From positions 1-5,704 of the forward strand of contig JAVBRE010000258.1 of the NCBI GenBank assembly GCA_031548325.1: DNA of 5,704 nt, written 5' to 3'. Below, in pieces: positions 1 through 5,510 of this stretch. A model generated the notes under the pieces. The model searched no databases. It saw only the letters and a program-made list of their open reading frames with translations, and was not told the DNA's origin. The stretch is from FLUQ01 sp031548325. GTDB taxonomy: Bacteria; Desulfobacterota; Desulfovibrionia; Desulfovibrionales; Desulfovibrionaceae. Every line of letters starts with the position of its first letter. Positions within the stretch are counted from its first letter, which is position 1. The position numbers and the translations under genes are program-made.

Positions 1-168
1 CTGTTCATTCTGCTCTGCGGCTTCGGAACCTATCTTGTCTCGCCGCTGATCGTTTTTTTCCTCTGTTCCATGCTGGACATCATGTACATGATCATGCTGT
101 TTTCGCTTTTCGTCAGCCGCGTCTCGCGCAGAGTGGCCAAGGATACCGTGGTGTGGCAATGGGCATAG
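1..168 (+). CDS. C-terminal 55 residues of an integral membrane protein
   Basis: An open frame enters at base 1 and ends at TAG 166-168; its start lies outside the window. The 55 residues include one long hydrophobic stretch (about residues 1-36, enough for one or two membrane spans) containing a Met/Leu/Ile-rich run (SMLDIMYMIMLF), then a short Arg/Lys-rich tail (SRVSRRVAK) likely to be cytoplasmic. The stop lies inside the next gene, so the two overlap by 16 bases and are probably translationally coupled. The neighbour is a processive glycosyltransferase, so a role beside it in polysaccharide synthesis or export is plausible. I do not recognise the family from this fragment. Coding is well supported by the hydrophobic pattern and the overlap; function is unknown. 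Confidence 0.7.
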   Translation: MFILLCGFGTYLVSPLIVFFLCSMLDIMYMIMLFSLFVSRVSRRVAKDTVVWQWA

Positions 169-1436
169 TCGTTTTCGCGCTGCATGCGTATCTTGCCGTG
201 ATGTTTGTGGTCATCGTCGCCTACTTCGTGCGGCACTATGCCTTTACTCTGAACCGGTTCTTCGCCCGGCAGAAGATTTCGTACAACGACATTCTGGACG
301 ATCAGACCATCAGCATCACCGTGCTGGTGCCCATGCACAACGAGGAAAAAGTTGTTGCCGGGTCCTTTGAGGCGTTGCGAAACTGCGATTACCCGCGCGA
401 CAAGTTTGAGGTGATCGCCATCAACGACCATTCCACGGACAAAACTCGGGAAATCGTGGAGTCGTATCTTGAAAAAGCGCGAAAAGAACCGGACGCCTGG
501 CCGACGCTGACGGCCCTGCACCGCTATTCCGGCGCGCGGGGCAAACAGCACGCCATCAATGACGCGATGGAAATCGCCAAGGGCGATATCGTGCTGATTT
601 TTGATGCGGACTATGTGCCGCCCAGAGGCATTCTGCGCAGCCTCAGCATCTGTTTCACCGACCCGCAGGTCGGCGCGGTCATGGGCCGGGTGATACCCGT
701 CAACGCGGGCACGAACCTGCTCACACGCATGCAGGACCTGGAACGTTCCGGCGGTTATCAGATAGACCAGCAGGCCCGGTACAATCTCGGTCTGGTGCCC
801 CAGTACGGGGGCACTGTCGGGGGCTTTCGCAAGGACCTGGTCCTGGCCCTGGGGGGCTTTAAAGGCAATGTGCTGGCCGAAGACACGGAACTGACCTTTC
901 GCCTGCTGCTCAACGGCTGGAAAGTGGCCTACGCCAACCGGGCGGAGTGCTACGAGGAAGCGCCGGAAACCTGGGACGTGCGCGCGCGGCAGATCCGCCG
1001 CTGGAGCAGGGGGCACAACCAGGTGCTTCTGGCCTATCTCTGGCCCATTCTGCGTACTCCCAACCTGGGCTTCTGGGAAAAAACGGACGCCGTGCTGCTG
1101 CTGTTCATCTACACGCTGCCCCTGCTGTGGTGGATCAGCCTTGTGGCCATGCTCTTTCTGCTTTTTCTGGGGCAGCTCAGCCTGATTTCCGGCATGCTGC
1201 CGCTGGTGCTGTCCATCGTTTACGGCTGCATCGGCAACTTCGCGCCCTTTTATGAACTGGCCATGGCGGCCATGCTGGACGGCTCTTCCGAGCGCGTGCG
1301 CCTGCTGCCCTATTTTTTGTATTATTTCGCCTTCAGTCTGTGGTATACGGCGGTAGGGGCGGTGGAGGCAGTCATTGACCGTGTCTCCGGCCGGACCATT
1401 GAATGGAAAAAAACCGAGCGCTTTCGTCAGGGATGA
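153..1436 (+). CDS. Processive family 2 glycosyltransferase (PgaC/IcaA/NodC-like)
   Basis: This 427-residue inner-membrane enzyme probably polymerises a sugar from a nucleotide-sugar donor into a beta-linked surface polysaccharide. Seen in the sequence: one N-terminal membrane span (about 5-27); a GT-A domain opening with ITVLVPMHNEE (53-65); the first catalytic Asp in IND (90-92); the metal-binding DAD (151-153); AED (242-244) at the catalytic-base position; and QIRRW (280-284), the QxxRW signature of processive GT2 enzymes. Hydrophobic C-terminal segments follow (about 312-340, 343-369, 384-408). The length fits the PgaC/IcaA group of about 410-440 residues, and no PilZ domain follows, unlike bacterial cellulose synthases. 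GTG at 153 is preferred because AAGGA (139-143) lies 9 bases upstream; ATG 159 is the alternative. It overlaps the upstream membrane-protein gene. Donor and product cannot be read from sequence; chitin, poly-GlcNAc and hyaluronan-like polymers are all possible. Confidence 0.93.
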   Translation: MAMGIVVFALHAYLAVMFVVIVAYFVRHYAFTLNRFFARQKISYNDILDDQTISITVLVPMHNEEKVVAGSFEALRNCDYPRDKFEVIAINDHSTDKTREIVESYLEKARKEPDAWPTLTALHRYSGARGKQHAINDAMEIAKGDIVLIFDADYVPPRGILRSLSICFTDPQVGAVMGRVIPVNAGTNLLTRMQDLERSGGYQIDQQARYNLGLVPQYGGTVGGFRKDLVLALGGFKGNVLAEDTELTFRLLLNGWKVAYANRAECYEEAPETWDVRARQIRRWSRGHNQVLLAYLWPILRTPNLGFWEKTDAVLLLFIYTLPLLWWISLVAMLFLLFLGQLSLISGMLPLVLSIVYGCIGNFAPFYELAMAAMLDGSSERVRLLPYFLYYFAFSLWYTAVGAVEAVIDRVSGRTIEWKKTERFRQG

Positions 1437-1443
1437 CGTTTTT
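1425..1443 (+). terminator. Weak possible factor-independent terminator after the GT2 gene
   Basis: CGTCA (1425-1429) and TGACG (1434-1438) form a 5-bp stem with a GGGA loop, followed directly by five T (1439-1443). The stop codon of the glycosyltransferase lies inside the stem. The stem is short and only moderately GC-rich, so efficient termination is doubtful, but the position is right. Confidence 0.35.
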
Positions 1444-1596
1444 CTCTTGTCCCAAGTCGTATATTCTATAAAGCAAGTCCGGTTTTATCGAACCACTGTT
1501 GTATACCGCGGCGGCAGGCAGTCTGGCTGTCGCGATATTCGCCAGAGGTGTTACCTTTTAGATCGTATCAGACAAACGACACGCTTCGCGGCTGCC

Positions 1597-1621
1597 GAGC
1601 AATTTCAAAGAAAAATTGCTC
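1597..1621. other. Perfect 9-bp hairpin in the leader of the aquaporin remnant
   Basis: GAGCAATTT (1597-1605) and AAATTGCTC (1613-1621) pair perfectly around the 7-base loop CAAAGAA. There is no T-run on either strand, so it is not a standard terminator. It lies about 40 bases before the aqpZ-like ATG and could be a leader structure or an old operator. The rest of the 1437-1659 gap shows nothing firm beyond a TATAAA box at 1467-1472 without a good -35. Confidence 0.4.
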
Positions 1622-1659
1622 TAATCTTTGAACCGGACTGCAAAGAAGGGCGAAAAGAC

Positions 1660-2077
1660 ATGAAACGTTATGCGGCTGAAGTTTTCGGTACATTCTGGCT
1701 GGTGTTCGGCGGATGCGGCAGCGCGGTTCTGGCCGCGAGTCTGGGCGCATCCGGCATCGGGATCCTTGGCGTTGCGCTGGCCTTCGGTTTGACGGTGCTG
1801 ACCATGGCATACGCTGTGGGCCATATTTCCGGCGGCCACTTTAATCCCGCTGTTTCGCTGGGTCTCTGGGCCGGCGGGCGCTTCGAGAGCAAGGACCTGT
1901 TGCCGTATATGCCGCCCAGGTGATCGGCGCCGTTCTCGCCGGCGGGGTTCTTTATCTGATCGCTTCGGGCAAGGACGGGTTTTCCGCAGCCAGGTCTGAT
2001 TTTTCTGGCTGGCCCCTTTGATCGGAGGATTTTGCGGCGGATTGGTCTACCCTTCTTTTTTCGGAAAGAATAACTGA
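1660..2077 (+). pseudogene. aqpZ: Broken aquaporin Z gene (frameshift, internal deletion, nonsense codon)
   Basis: An intact AqpZ is a roughly 230-residue inner-membrane water channel with six spans and two NPA loops. Here the first 82 residues read in frame from ATG 1660 (AAGGG at 1646-1650 upstream). They include the family signature FGTFWLVFGGCGSAVLA and the first NPA loop GGHFNPAV (62-64). One base is then missing near 1910, so the frame runs out at TGA 1921-1923 after 87 residues. The next frame continues the family, from AAQVIGAVLAGGVLYLIASG to GFSAA (about 1911-1991). Sequence then jumps to the C-terminal helix in the third frame (1991-2074, FFWLAPLIGGF...GGLVY). By comparison with my recollection of E. 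coli AqpZ, about 90 codons are gone, including the second NPA. TGA 1997-1999 stands where the family has Trp. Three independent lesions make function as a water channel very unlikely, although an 87-residue peptide could still be made. Confidence 0.92.
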
Positions 2078-2095
2078 CCTTTTCGCGAATGTAGC

Positions 2096-2120
2096 GCCGG
2101 CCCGAGTCATGCGGGTCGGC
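2096..2120 (+). terminator. Strong hairpin after the aquaporin remnant, lacking a T-tract
   Basis: A 9-bp stem (2096-2104 with 2112-2120, one G-T pair) closes a 7-base loop AGTCATG. It begins 18 bases after the remnant's last stop, where a terminator would sit. No T-run follows, so it is either a degraded or Rho-type terminator or just a stable 3' structure. Confidence 0.4.
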
Positions 2121-2202
2121 CTCTGAAACACGCAAATACGGACTGGGCAAGTCGGCCTTGTGGTGATATTGTACGCCGTACCTTAAGCATAAAGGCCATC
2201 GT

Positions 2203-2427
2203 ATGAGCAAACCGGAACTTCCCAATATCCTGCCCTGCGCCATCTGCGGCGGTTCCAAGCAGGAACTCGAGTCCTCCCGGCCGGAAGGGCGGCAAAAAGA
2301 CATCTGGCGGGTGGTCTGCAAATGCGGGCACGCCCCGTTGCGCTGGTCCATTTCCGTGTCCTCGGCCATCCGCCTGTGGAACCAGCACATGAGCAACGCG
2401 GACGACACCGCCATCCGTTCCCGCTGA
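2203..2427 (+). CDS. Small zinc-ribbon protein, Lar restriction-alleviation-like
   Basis: This 74-residue protein carries a compact zinc ribbon: Cys12 and Cys15 in PCAICGG, then Cys39 and Cys41 in VVCKCGHAP. An AIRLWN segment follows at 55-60. The order CxxCG, basic linker, VxCxCG, then a helix ending in A-x-x-x-WN is typical of the Lar family, short proteins from phages and prophages first described as relieving type I restriction. That function is known only for a few members; most homologues are untested. The start at ATG 2203 is supported by AAAGG (2192-2196) six bases upstream. The gene stands alone between the aquaporin remnant and a repeat-filled gap, with no other phage gene visible, so it may be a relic of a mobile element or a cellular zinc-ribbon protein. 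The tail after WN (61-74) looks unstructured and polar. Confidence 0.75.
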   Translation: MSKPELPNILPCAICGGSKQELESSRPEGRQKDIWRVVCKCGHAPLRWSISVSSAIRLWNQHMSNADDTAIRSR

Positions 2428-2440
2428 ACAATCATTCAGG

Positions 2441-2458
2441 GGCGCGGCACGCCATTTT
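2441..2458 (+). terminator. Possible short terminator after the Lar-like gene
   Basis: GGCG (2441-2444) and CGCC (2450-2453) pair around CGGCA, followed by A and four T. It sits 14 bases after the TGA at 2425-2427. The stem is only 4 bp, so this is tentative. Confidence 0.33.
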
Positions 2459-2486
2459 CACTTCGGGCTGTGCCGACAAACAAGCA

Positions 2487-2555
2487 ATTTTGTTCTCAGG
2501 CAGAGATGAGCTTGGTATAAGGGAGTATGCTCTTGTGGTATTCGACCGAAATATC
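2487..2555 (-). repeat. Dispersed core repeat, copy A
   Basis: Read on the minus strand, this copy holds the family core at 2547-2519. It starts GGTCGAATACC and ends ACTCCCTT, and matches copy C at 24 of 29 positions. Downstream it keeps the shared end GCCTGAGAACAAAAT (2501-2487), close to GCCTGACAGCCAAAAT of copy B. The long flanking inverted arms seen around B and C are not evident here, so this copy may be degraded or a shorter variant. It abuts the hairpin-chain repeat 2563-2643 on the same strand. Confidence 0.75.
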
Positions 2556-2562
2556 AGGCGCT

Positions 2563-2643
2563 CGTTCCGCCAGGAAGGCGGAACGCACACGGCCGAAAGC
2601 CGTGCCCGAAGGGCGAGGCGCGGGATGTGCCGAGTCAATCCGA
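2563..2643 (-). repeat. Three-hairpin chain repeat, copy 1
   Basis: Three stems follow each other. 2563-2571 pairs perfectly with 2577-2585 (9 bp, 5-base loop). 2588-2593 pairs with 2599-2604 (6 bp). 2604-2607 pairs with 2611-2614 (4 bp). On the minus strand the order is leader with TTGACTCGG, then CCCTTCGGG, CGGC...GCCG, and TTCCGCC...GGCGGAA. The plus-strand region 5315-5391 has the same order and related sequence. It begins about 20 bases after the stop of the thioesterase gene, in sense orientation, so it lies in that gene's probable 3' untranslated region. There is no T-run, so it is not an ordinary terminator. Confidence 0.72.
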
Positions 2644-2663
2644 CACAGCGAAGAGCGGCAAGG

Positions 2664-3059
2664 CTATTTTTCAGCAGGGCCCAGAACGTGCCCGTCAAGC
2701 ACAAAGCAGGTAAAACGGCCGTTGAAAACCTCCGTTTCTTCCCGCCGCACGGTAACGTCGACCAGGCGCTTGCGGCCTGATTCTTCTCGCACGACGGCCT
2801 CGGCGATCAGAATATCCCCGACGCGGACCGGCTTCAAGAATGTGCTTTCCGCCGAACCCAGAACCACGAAAGGGTGATTCACGGCCAGCATGGCCGCGTA
2901 ATCGGCCAGGCCGAAGATGAAACCGCCATGCGCCAGATCTGCGTCATCCGCCCGCATTTCAGGCGAGGCGACAAAGCGCACCGTGCTGCGGCAGGGCGCG
3001 AGAGAAAGCGGCGTGCCGCACAACTTCGCCGATATGCTTTTGTGGGTGTTGACGTCCAT
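2664..3059 (-). CDS. PaaI/FapR-type hotdog-fold acyl-CoA thioesterase
   Basis: The 131-residue single-domain protein probably hydrolyses an acyl-CoA or related thioester in the cytoplasm as a tetramer or dimer of dimers. The signature is AHGGFIFGLADYAAMLAVN (43-61), matching the HGGxxxxLADxA motif of PaaI-type thioesterases. His44-Gly-Gly lies at the substrate loop, and Asp53 aligns with the catalytic Asp61 of E. coli PaaI. The second half (SAESTFLKPVRVGDILIAEA, 69-88) is the usual beta-strand region, including the F-L-x-P-x-x-x-G-D pattern. Length is normal for the family. The start ATG (3057-3059) is preceded on the minus strand by GGAG seven bases away. It is divergent from the GT61 gene and convergent with the Lar-like gene, so it is probably transcribed alone. 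Substrate is unknown, and a ligand-sensing role like that of FapR is less likely because no DNA-binding domain is present. Confidence 0.93.
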   Translation of the reverse strand: MDVNTHKSISAKLCGTPLSLAPCRSTVRFVASPEMRADDADLAHGGFIFGLADYAAMLAVNHPFVVLGSAESTFLKPVRVGDILIAEAVVREESGRKRLVDVTVRREETEVFNGRFTCFVLDGHVLGPAEK

Positions 3060-3086
3060 ATAAATCTCCAGTGATAGAATTTACAA

Positions 3087-3116
3087 GCAATACCTCCCGC
3101 CGCCCCTCTTTGGCAA
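3087..3116 (-). promoter_or_regulatory. Candidate promoter for the thioesterase gene
   Basis: On the minus strand TTGCCA (3116-3111, five of six matches to TTGACA) is followed after 18 bases by TATTGC (3092-3087), a poor -10. The position, about 30 bases before the ATG, is reasonable. The weak -10 makes this tentative. Confidence 0.27.
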
Positions 3117-3121
3117 TCGCG

Positions 3122-3251
3122 GGGTATCGGCCTATTTTAGCTGTGATTCTGCGTCAGGGAACGTTTTTGTTTCGGTCATGGACGTCAGAGTCCACTCCCT
3201 GCACAAAAAACGCTCCCTTCCTTGCCTGACAGCCAAAATAGGCCGCTACCC
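3122..3251 (+). repeat. Dispersed core repeat, copy B, inside a 130-base palindrome
   Basis: Outer arms 3122-3144 and 3229-3251 pair over 23 positions with two mismatches (a CGGCCTATTTT block with its complement). Inner arms 3156-3170 and 3203-3218 (AGGGAACGTTTTTGT with ACAAAAAACGCTCCCT) pair with a one-base slip. In the centre is the family core 3174-3201, GGTC...ACTCCCTG, with a 5-bp mini-hairpin TGGAC (3179-3183) / GTCCA (3190-3194). The right half ends in GCCTGACAGCCAAAAT as in copy A. It carries no open frame, so it is either a small non-autonomous (MITE- or REP-like) element or a structured RNA. Confidence 0.82.
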
Positions 3252-3290
3252 AAAATCAAAATGAGTTATTGCCGGTCACGGAAAACGGCC

Positions 3291-3327
3291 TTGCTTTTTG
3301 TCCGACTGCGCCGATATACACGATACT
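3291..3327 (+). promoter_or_regulatory. Candidate promoter region for the GT61-hydrolase unit
   Basis: Possible boxes are TTGTCC (3298-3303) with GATACT (3322-3327) at 18 bases, or TTGCTT (3291-3296) with TATACA (3315-3320) at 18 bases. Each pair matches the sigma-70 consensus only partly. The AT-rich setting 35-70 bases before the start codon favours a promoter here. Confidence 0.33.
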
Positions 3328-3361
3328 ATATTGATGGAGCACGCAGCACAGGGAGACCGGC

Positions 3362-4408
3362 ATGCCGTTCGCTTTTGACCCGAAAACCTGCTCTCTGCTT
3401 TTCGCGCGCGAGTACCGCGCGCTGCACCCCGACCGGGGGCGGCCGTTCAACTTGAGGCACCTGAATCTGACTTTTCATATTCTGAGCGACTGCCTTTGCC
3501 TGGGGCCGCACTGGCAGACGCTGCTGCCCGTTCAGGGCGACGCGTTGCCCTTCATTTTCAAAGAATCCTGCCCGTACCTCGCCAACGAACGCCATTTGCC
3601 GGACATTGCCGCCAAAGCTCTGGGCAAGGCGGACGGGCCGCTCGTCACTCTCGACGAAGCCGCACCCTTTTTTCCGCCCGGGTCCGACAACCTGTGGCAC
3701 TGGATGACGGAGAGCCTGCCCAAGCTGCTGGCGCTCGAGCAGGCCGGGTTCGACGGCTGCTATCTTGTGCCCGCGGGCAGCCGGGTGGCGGAAGAAAGTC
3801 TGGCCCTGCTCGGCATCGATCCGGCCAGACTGGTTTCGGCGGAAGGCATATACCGGGTGCGGCGGCTTTTCGTGCCGCCGCGCCTGACGGGGTTCGAACT
3901 GGCGGACAATATGCCCTTGGCCGGGCTGTTGCGCGGGCGTCTTCTGGATGCGGCGGGCTCGCTTTCGGGCGGCAAGCGTTGCTATGTGCGCCGCGTGAAC
4001 TCGCGCTGCCTGGTCAATGAAGAGGACCTGCTGCCCGTGCTGGATGATTTCGGTTTTGAACGCATGACGCCCGAGGATCTTTCCCTGGCCGCGCAACTGC
4101 GCTATATGACCAACGCGGACGCGTCCCTGATGGCGCACGGCGCCAACTGCGCCTTGACCTTGCTGCAAAAGCCCGGTTCCGTGTTCGTTGAATTGTTCGG
4201 CAACCGCTACGTGAGTTATAACAATTTGCACGCGGTGCGGCTGCTGGGGCTGCGTTACCACGCGCTGGTGGAGGACCTGGACCTCTCGTCCTGCCGTGAT
4301 CCTTTAACGCCCGTGGGCGCGTATCTTGAAGAAGGCCTGAGGGCCGACATCACCGTTGATCCGCTGCATGTGCGCATTTTGTTGGAAAGCGCCTTGCGCG
4401 GGACCTGA
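3362..4408 (+). CDS. Glycosyltransferase family 61 (DUF563) protein
   Basis: The 348-residue soluble protein has the hallmarks of GT61/DUF563 enzymes, which in bacteria are linked to capsule or other surface glycans. Seen: NLWHWMTESLPKLLALEQAG (110-129), the family's N-x-x-H-W-x-x-E-x-L-P-x-L motif; the strand-loop YVRRVNSRCLVNEEDL (208-223), where many members have a Y-I-S-R-x-x-x-x-R-x-x-x-N-E pattern; DFGFERMTPEDLSLAAQ (229-245); and MAHGANCALTLLQKPGSVFVELF (257-279), the G-A-x-x-x-N/L-x-F-x-x-P-G block near the nucleotide-sugar site. No signal peptide or membrane span is seen, so it should act in the cytoplasm or at the inner face of the membrane. GGGAG (3351-3355) lies 6 bases before ATG 3362. 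The next gene follows after 19 bases, implying an operon. The first 100 residues match nothing I recognise. Donor and acceptor are unknown. Confidence 0.9.
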   Translation: MPFAFDPKTCSLLFAREYRALHPDRGRPFNLRHLNLTFHILSDCLCLGPHWQTLLPVQGDALPFIFKESCPYLANERHLPDIAAKALGKADGPLVTLDEAAPFFPPGSDNLWHWMTESLPKLLALEQAGFDGCYLVPAGSRVAEESLALLGIDPARLVSAEGIYRVRRLFVPPRLTGFELADNMPLAGLLRGRLLDAAGSLSGGKRCYVRRVNSRCLVNEEDLLPVLDDFGFERMTPEDLSLAAQLRYMTNADASLMAHGANCALTLLQKPGSVFVELFGNRYVSYNNLHAVRLLGLRYHALVEDLDLSSCRDPLTPVGAYLEEGLRADITVDPLHVRILLESALRGT

Positions 4409-4427
4409 TCTAAAAAAGAGGTTTGTC

Positions 4428-5186
4428 GTGTTTCGTCTTGTGTTTGTTTTGCCCTGGTTTTTTTTCTGCCTTTTTGCCTTTTCCGCCGCAAGCGCGGGGG
4501 CCGCGTCGGATCCGGCCGCCGTACTCGCGCCGCTGCTGGGCGTGCCCTATCGCGTGGACGGGGCCGTTAATGAAAAAGGCAGCTACACCCTGTTCGCCGA
4601 TCCGCAAAAAATATTCACTTCGCCCGGCCTTAATTGCAGCGGCTTTACCCTGCAAGCCTCGCGCTTGCTGCTGCGACGGGACATCAGCCTTGCATGGGCC
4701 GCCCACGACCGCCTGGCCGACAGCGGCGAGGGTGCCGCGCGGGGCCTGGACTGGGATTTCGGCTGGGACCTGGTCATGAACATCAGCGAAGGACTGCCCC
4801 GGCGCATGCTGTTGCCGGGAGGCGCGGAAGGGGACATCGGGCGGGTCGACGGCCGTTTCCCGCGCGGTTTCGACATCAATGCGCCGGGCTTTTGGCCCGA
4901 ACTCGCGCAGCGCCTCAAAAGCGGATATCTGTACCTTGGCGCCTTCAGCAAAGAGGCGGGCCCGGGCGACCCCAAACCGTACGCGCTGCTGCATTACCAT
5001 GTGGGAATCTTTGTCCGCGCGGCGGATGGAGATCTCTGGTTTTACCACACCACCCACATGTCGAAAAAAGCCTTTCGAATGAACCTTTCCACGGCCGACG
5101 GCCGGGCGTGTTTTCTACGCAGTTTCAGCAATACGGGCGCAATCCGGAAAATGGTGCTGCTCATTGAAGTCCCGCTGCCGGGATAG
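4428..5186 (+). CDS. Exported NlpC/P60-like papain-fold cysteine hydrolase
   Basis: I start this 252-residue protein at GTG 4428, with AGAGG (4417-4421) six bases upstream and an immediate signal peptide (FRLVFVLPWFFFCLFAFSAASAGA). A longer frame from ATG 4356 would overlap the GT61 gene and bury the signal sequence. Cleavage after Ala23 (ASA) is likely and there is no lipobox, so it should be periplasmic or secreted. Residues 69-73, NCSGF, resemble the catalytic DCSGF of NlpC/P60 peptidases, with Cys70 as nucleophile and Asn replacing Asp. The later HYHVGIFVR (189-197) supplies His191 in the usual H-x-G-I-x-x setting, and WFYHTT (204-209) supplies a possible third polar residue, His207. Between them is an unusually long insert of about 115 residues (74-188), rich in Trp, Asp and Gly. 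Such folds cleave peptidoglycan peptides or act as amidases or acyltransferases. The co-transcribed glycosyltransferase suggests an envelope or glycan substrate. Exact activity is unknown. Confidence 0.82.
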   Translation: MFRLVFVLPWFFFCLFAFSAASAGAASDPAAVLAPLLGVPYRVDGAVNEKGSYTLFADPQKIFTSPGLNCSGFTLQASRLLLRRDISLAWAAHDRLADSGEGAARGLDWDFGWDLVMNISEGLPRRMLLPGGAEGDIGRVDGRFPRGFDINAPGFWPELAQRLKSGYLYLGAFSKEAGPGDPKPYALLHYHVGIFVRAADGDLWFYHTTHMSKKAFRMNLSTADGRACFLRSFSNTGAIRKMVLLIEVPLPG

Positions 5187-5203
5187 AGCCTTTTGGGGGA
5201 AAT

Positions 5204-5228
5204 GCTGAAGCCAGCGGCAAAGTTTTTT
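5204..5228 (+). terminator. Weak possible terminator after the hydrolase gene
   Basis: GCTG (5204-5207) pairs with CAGC (5212-5215) around AAGC, and six T follow at 5223-5228. The stem is short and the T-run starts seven bases later, so this is weak. CCGCTG at 5172-5177 could alternatively pair with CAGCGG at 5212-5217. It lies just after the TAG of the hydrolase. Confidence 0.3.
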
Positions 5229-5278
5229 GTATCAAGCAGAACATTCGAAGCATCAGGCCAAACCGGACCGCCGCCTAG

Positions 5279-5422
5279 AGCGTTTAACGCTTGAAATGGT
5301 CGCTTAACGGCGAGTCAAGTTGATTCGAGCCTCCTGCCCCTCCCCCCTTTGGGGCGGCTTTGCCGTCCAATTCCGCTGTCCTGCGGAATTGTCGCCTGCG
5401 CCTATTTCAAGCGTAAAATGCT
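5279..5422. repeat. 19-base inverted repeat pair enclosing hairpin chain copy 2
   Basis: AGCGTTTAACGCTTGAAAT (5279-5297) is matched in inverted orientation at 5404-5422 (on the opposite strand AGCATTTTACGCTTGAAAT), with 17 of 19 identical. The 106 bases between them hold the three-hairpin repeat. The layout, about 144 bases with terminal inverted repeats and no gene, is what a MITE-like element would show. No target-site duplication is evident. Confidence 0.65.
5315..5391 (+). repeat. Three-hairpin chain repeat, copy 2
   Basis: The leader holds TTGATTCGAG (5320-5329). Then come CCCC-TTT-GGGG (5344-5354), CGGC-TTT-GCCG (5355-5365), and the perfect 9-bp stem CAATTCCGC (5368-5376) / GCGGAATTG (5383-5391) with loop TGTCCT. 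Order, stem sequences and leader match the minus-strand copy at 2563-2643. In both, CGCCTG and a TATTTC block follow the last stem. It lies downstream of the hydrolase gene in sense orientation. Confidence 0.72.
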
Positions 5423-5431
5423 GTAAAGAGA

Positions 5432-5464
5432 AGGCCGCGCGAACGCCGCGCGAGGCCTGTTTTT
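5432..5464 (+). terminator. Factor-independent terminator
   Basis: AGGCC GCGCG (5432-5441) pairs with CGCGC (5447-5451) and GGCCT (5454-5458), leaving a two-base GA bulge and a 5-base loop AACGC. Five T follow at 5460-5464 after one G. This is the best terminator in the window. It lies about 245 bases after the hydrolase stop, so it could end a long 3' untranslated region or a separate small transcript. Confidence 0.65.
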
Positions 5465-5510
5465 ATCCGGCCCTCTCTTGGATGAGGGGCATTACGCAAA
5501 CCCTGTCAAG

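Larger units (their letters stand above)
3060..3361. other. Divergent intergenic region (about 300 bases, no gene)
   Basis: The region separates the minus-strand thioesterase from the plus-strand GT61 gene. It holds a candidate minus promoter near 3087-3116, the long palindromic repeat 3122-3251, and an AT-rich stretch with candidate promoter boxes at 3291-3327. I see no open frame with coding character. Because the two genes diverge, the palindrome in the middle cannot be a 3' terminator of either one. Confidence 0.7.

Noticed and set aside
30..1016. 328-residue open frame on the minus strand
   Set aside because: It lies fully antisense to the glycosyltransferase, whose frame has all family motifs. 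The minus translation shows no recognisable domain; it is open only because of GC-rich codon bias.
1511..1533. Imperfect inverted repeat GCGGCAGGCAG / CTGGCTGTCGC
   Set aside because: The arms almost touch, leaving too small a loop, and two mismatches interrupt the stem; it may be chance in GC-rich DNA.
1375..1659. Upstream extension of the aquaporin frame
   Set aside because: Family similarity begins exactly at ATG 1660; the extension overlaps the end of the glycosyltransferase and resembles no protein.
1668..2435. 255-residue minus-strand open frame over the aquaporin remnant and Lar-like gene
   Set aside because: It is antisense to two regions with clear family signatures on the plus strand and has no motif of its own.
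2322..2877. Plus-strand open frames over the intergenic repeats and thioesterase gene
   Set aside because: They cross hairpin-rich non-coding DNA and are antisense to a gene with a clear hotdog signature; no ribosome site or domain was found.
3326..4261. 311-residue open frame on the minus strand
   Set aside because: Antisense to the GT61 gene, rich in Gln, Arg, His and Val as expected of a shadow frame, with no domain features.
4356..4427. Longer start for the NlpC/P60-like gene
   Set aside because: It would overlap the GT61 gene and place 24 polar, Cys-rich residues before a clear signal peptide. GTG 4428 has a well-placed ribosome site.
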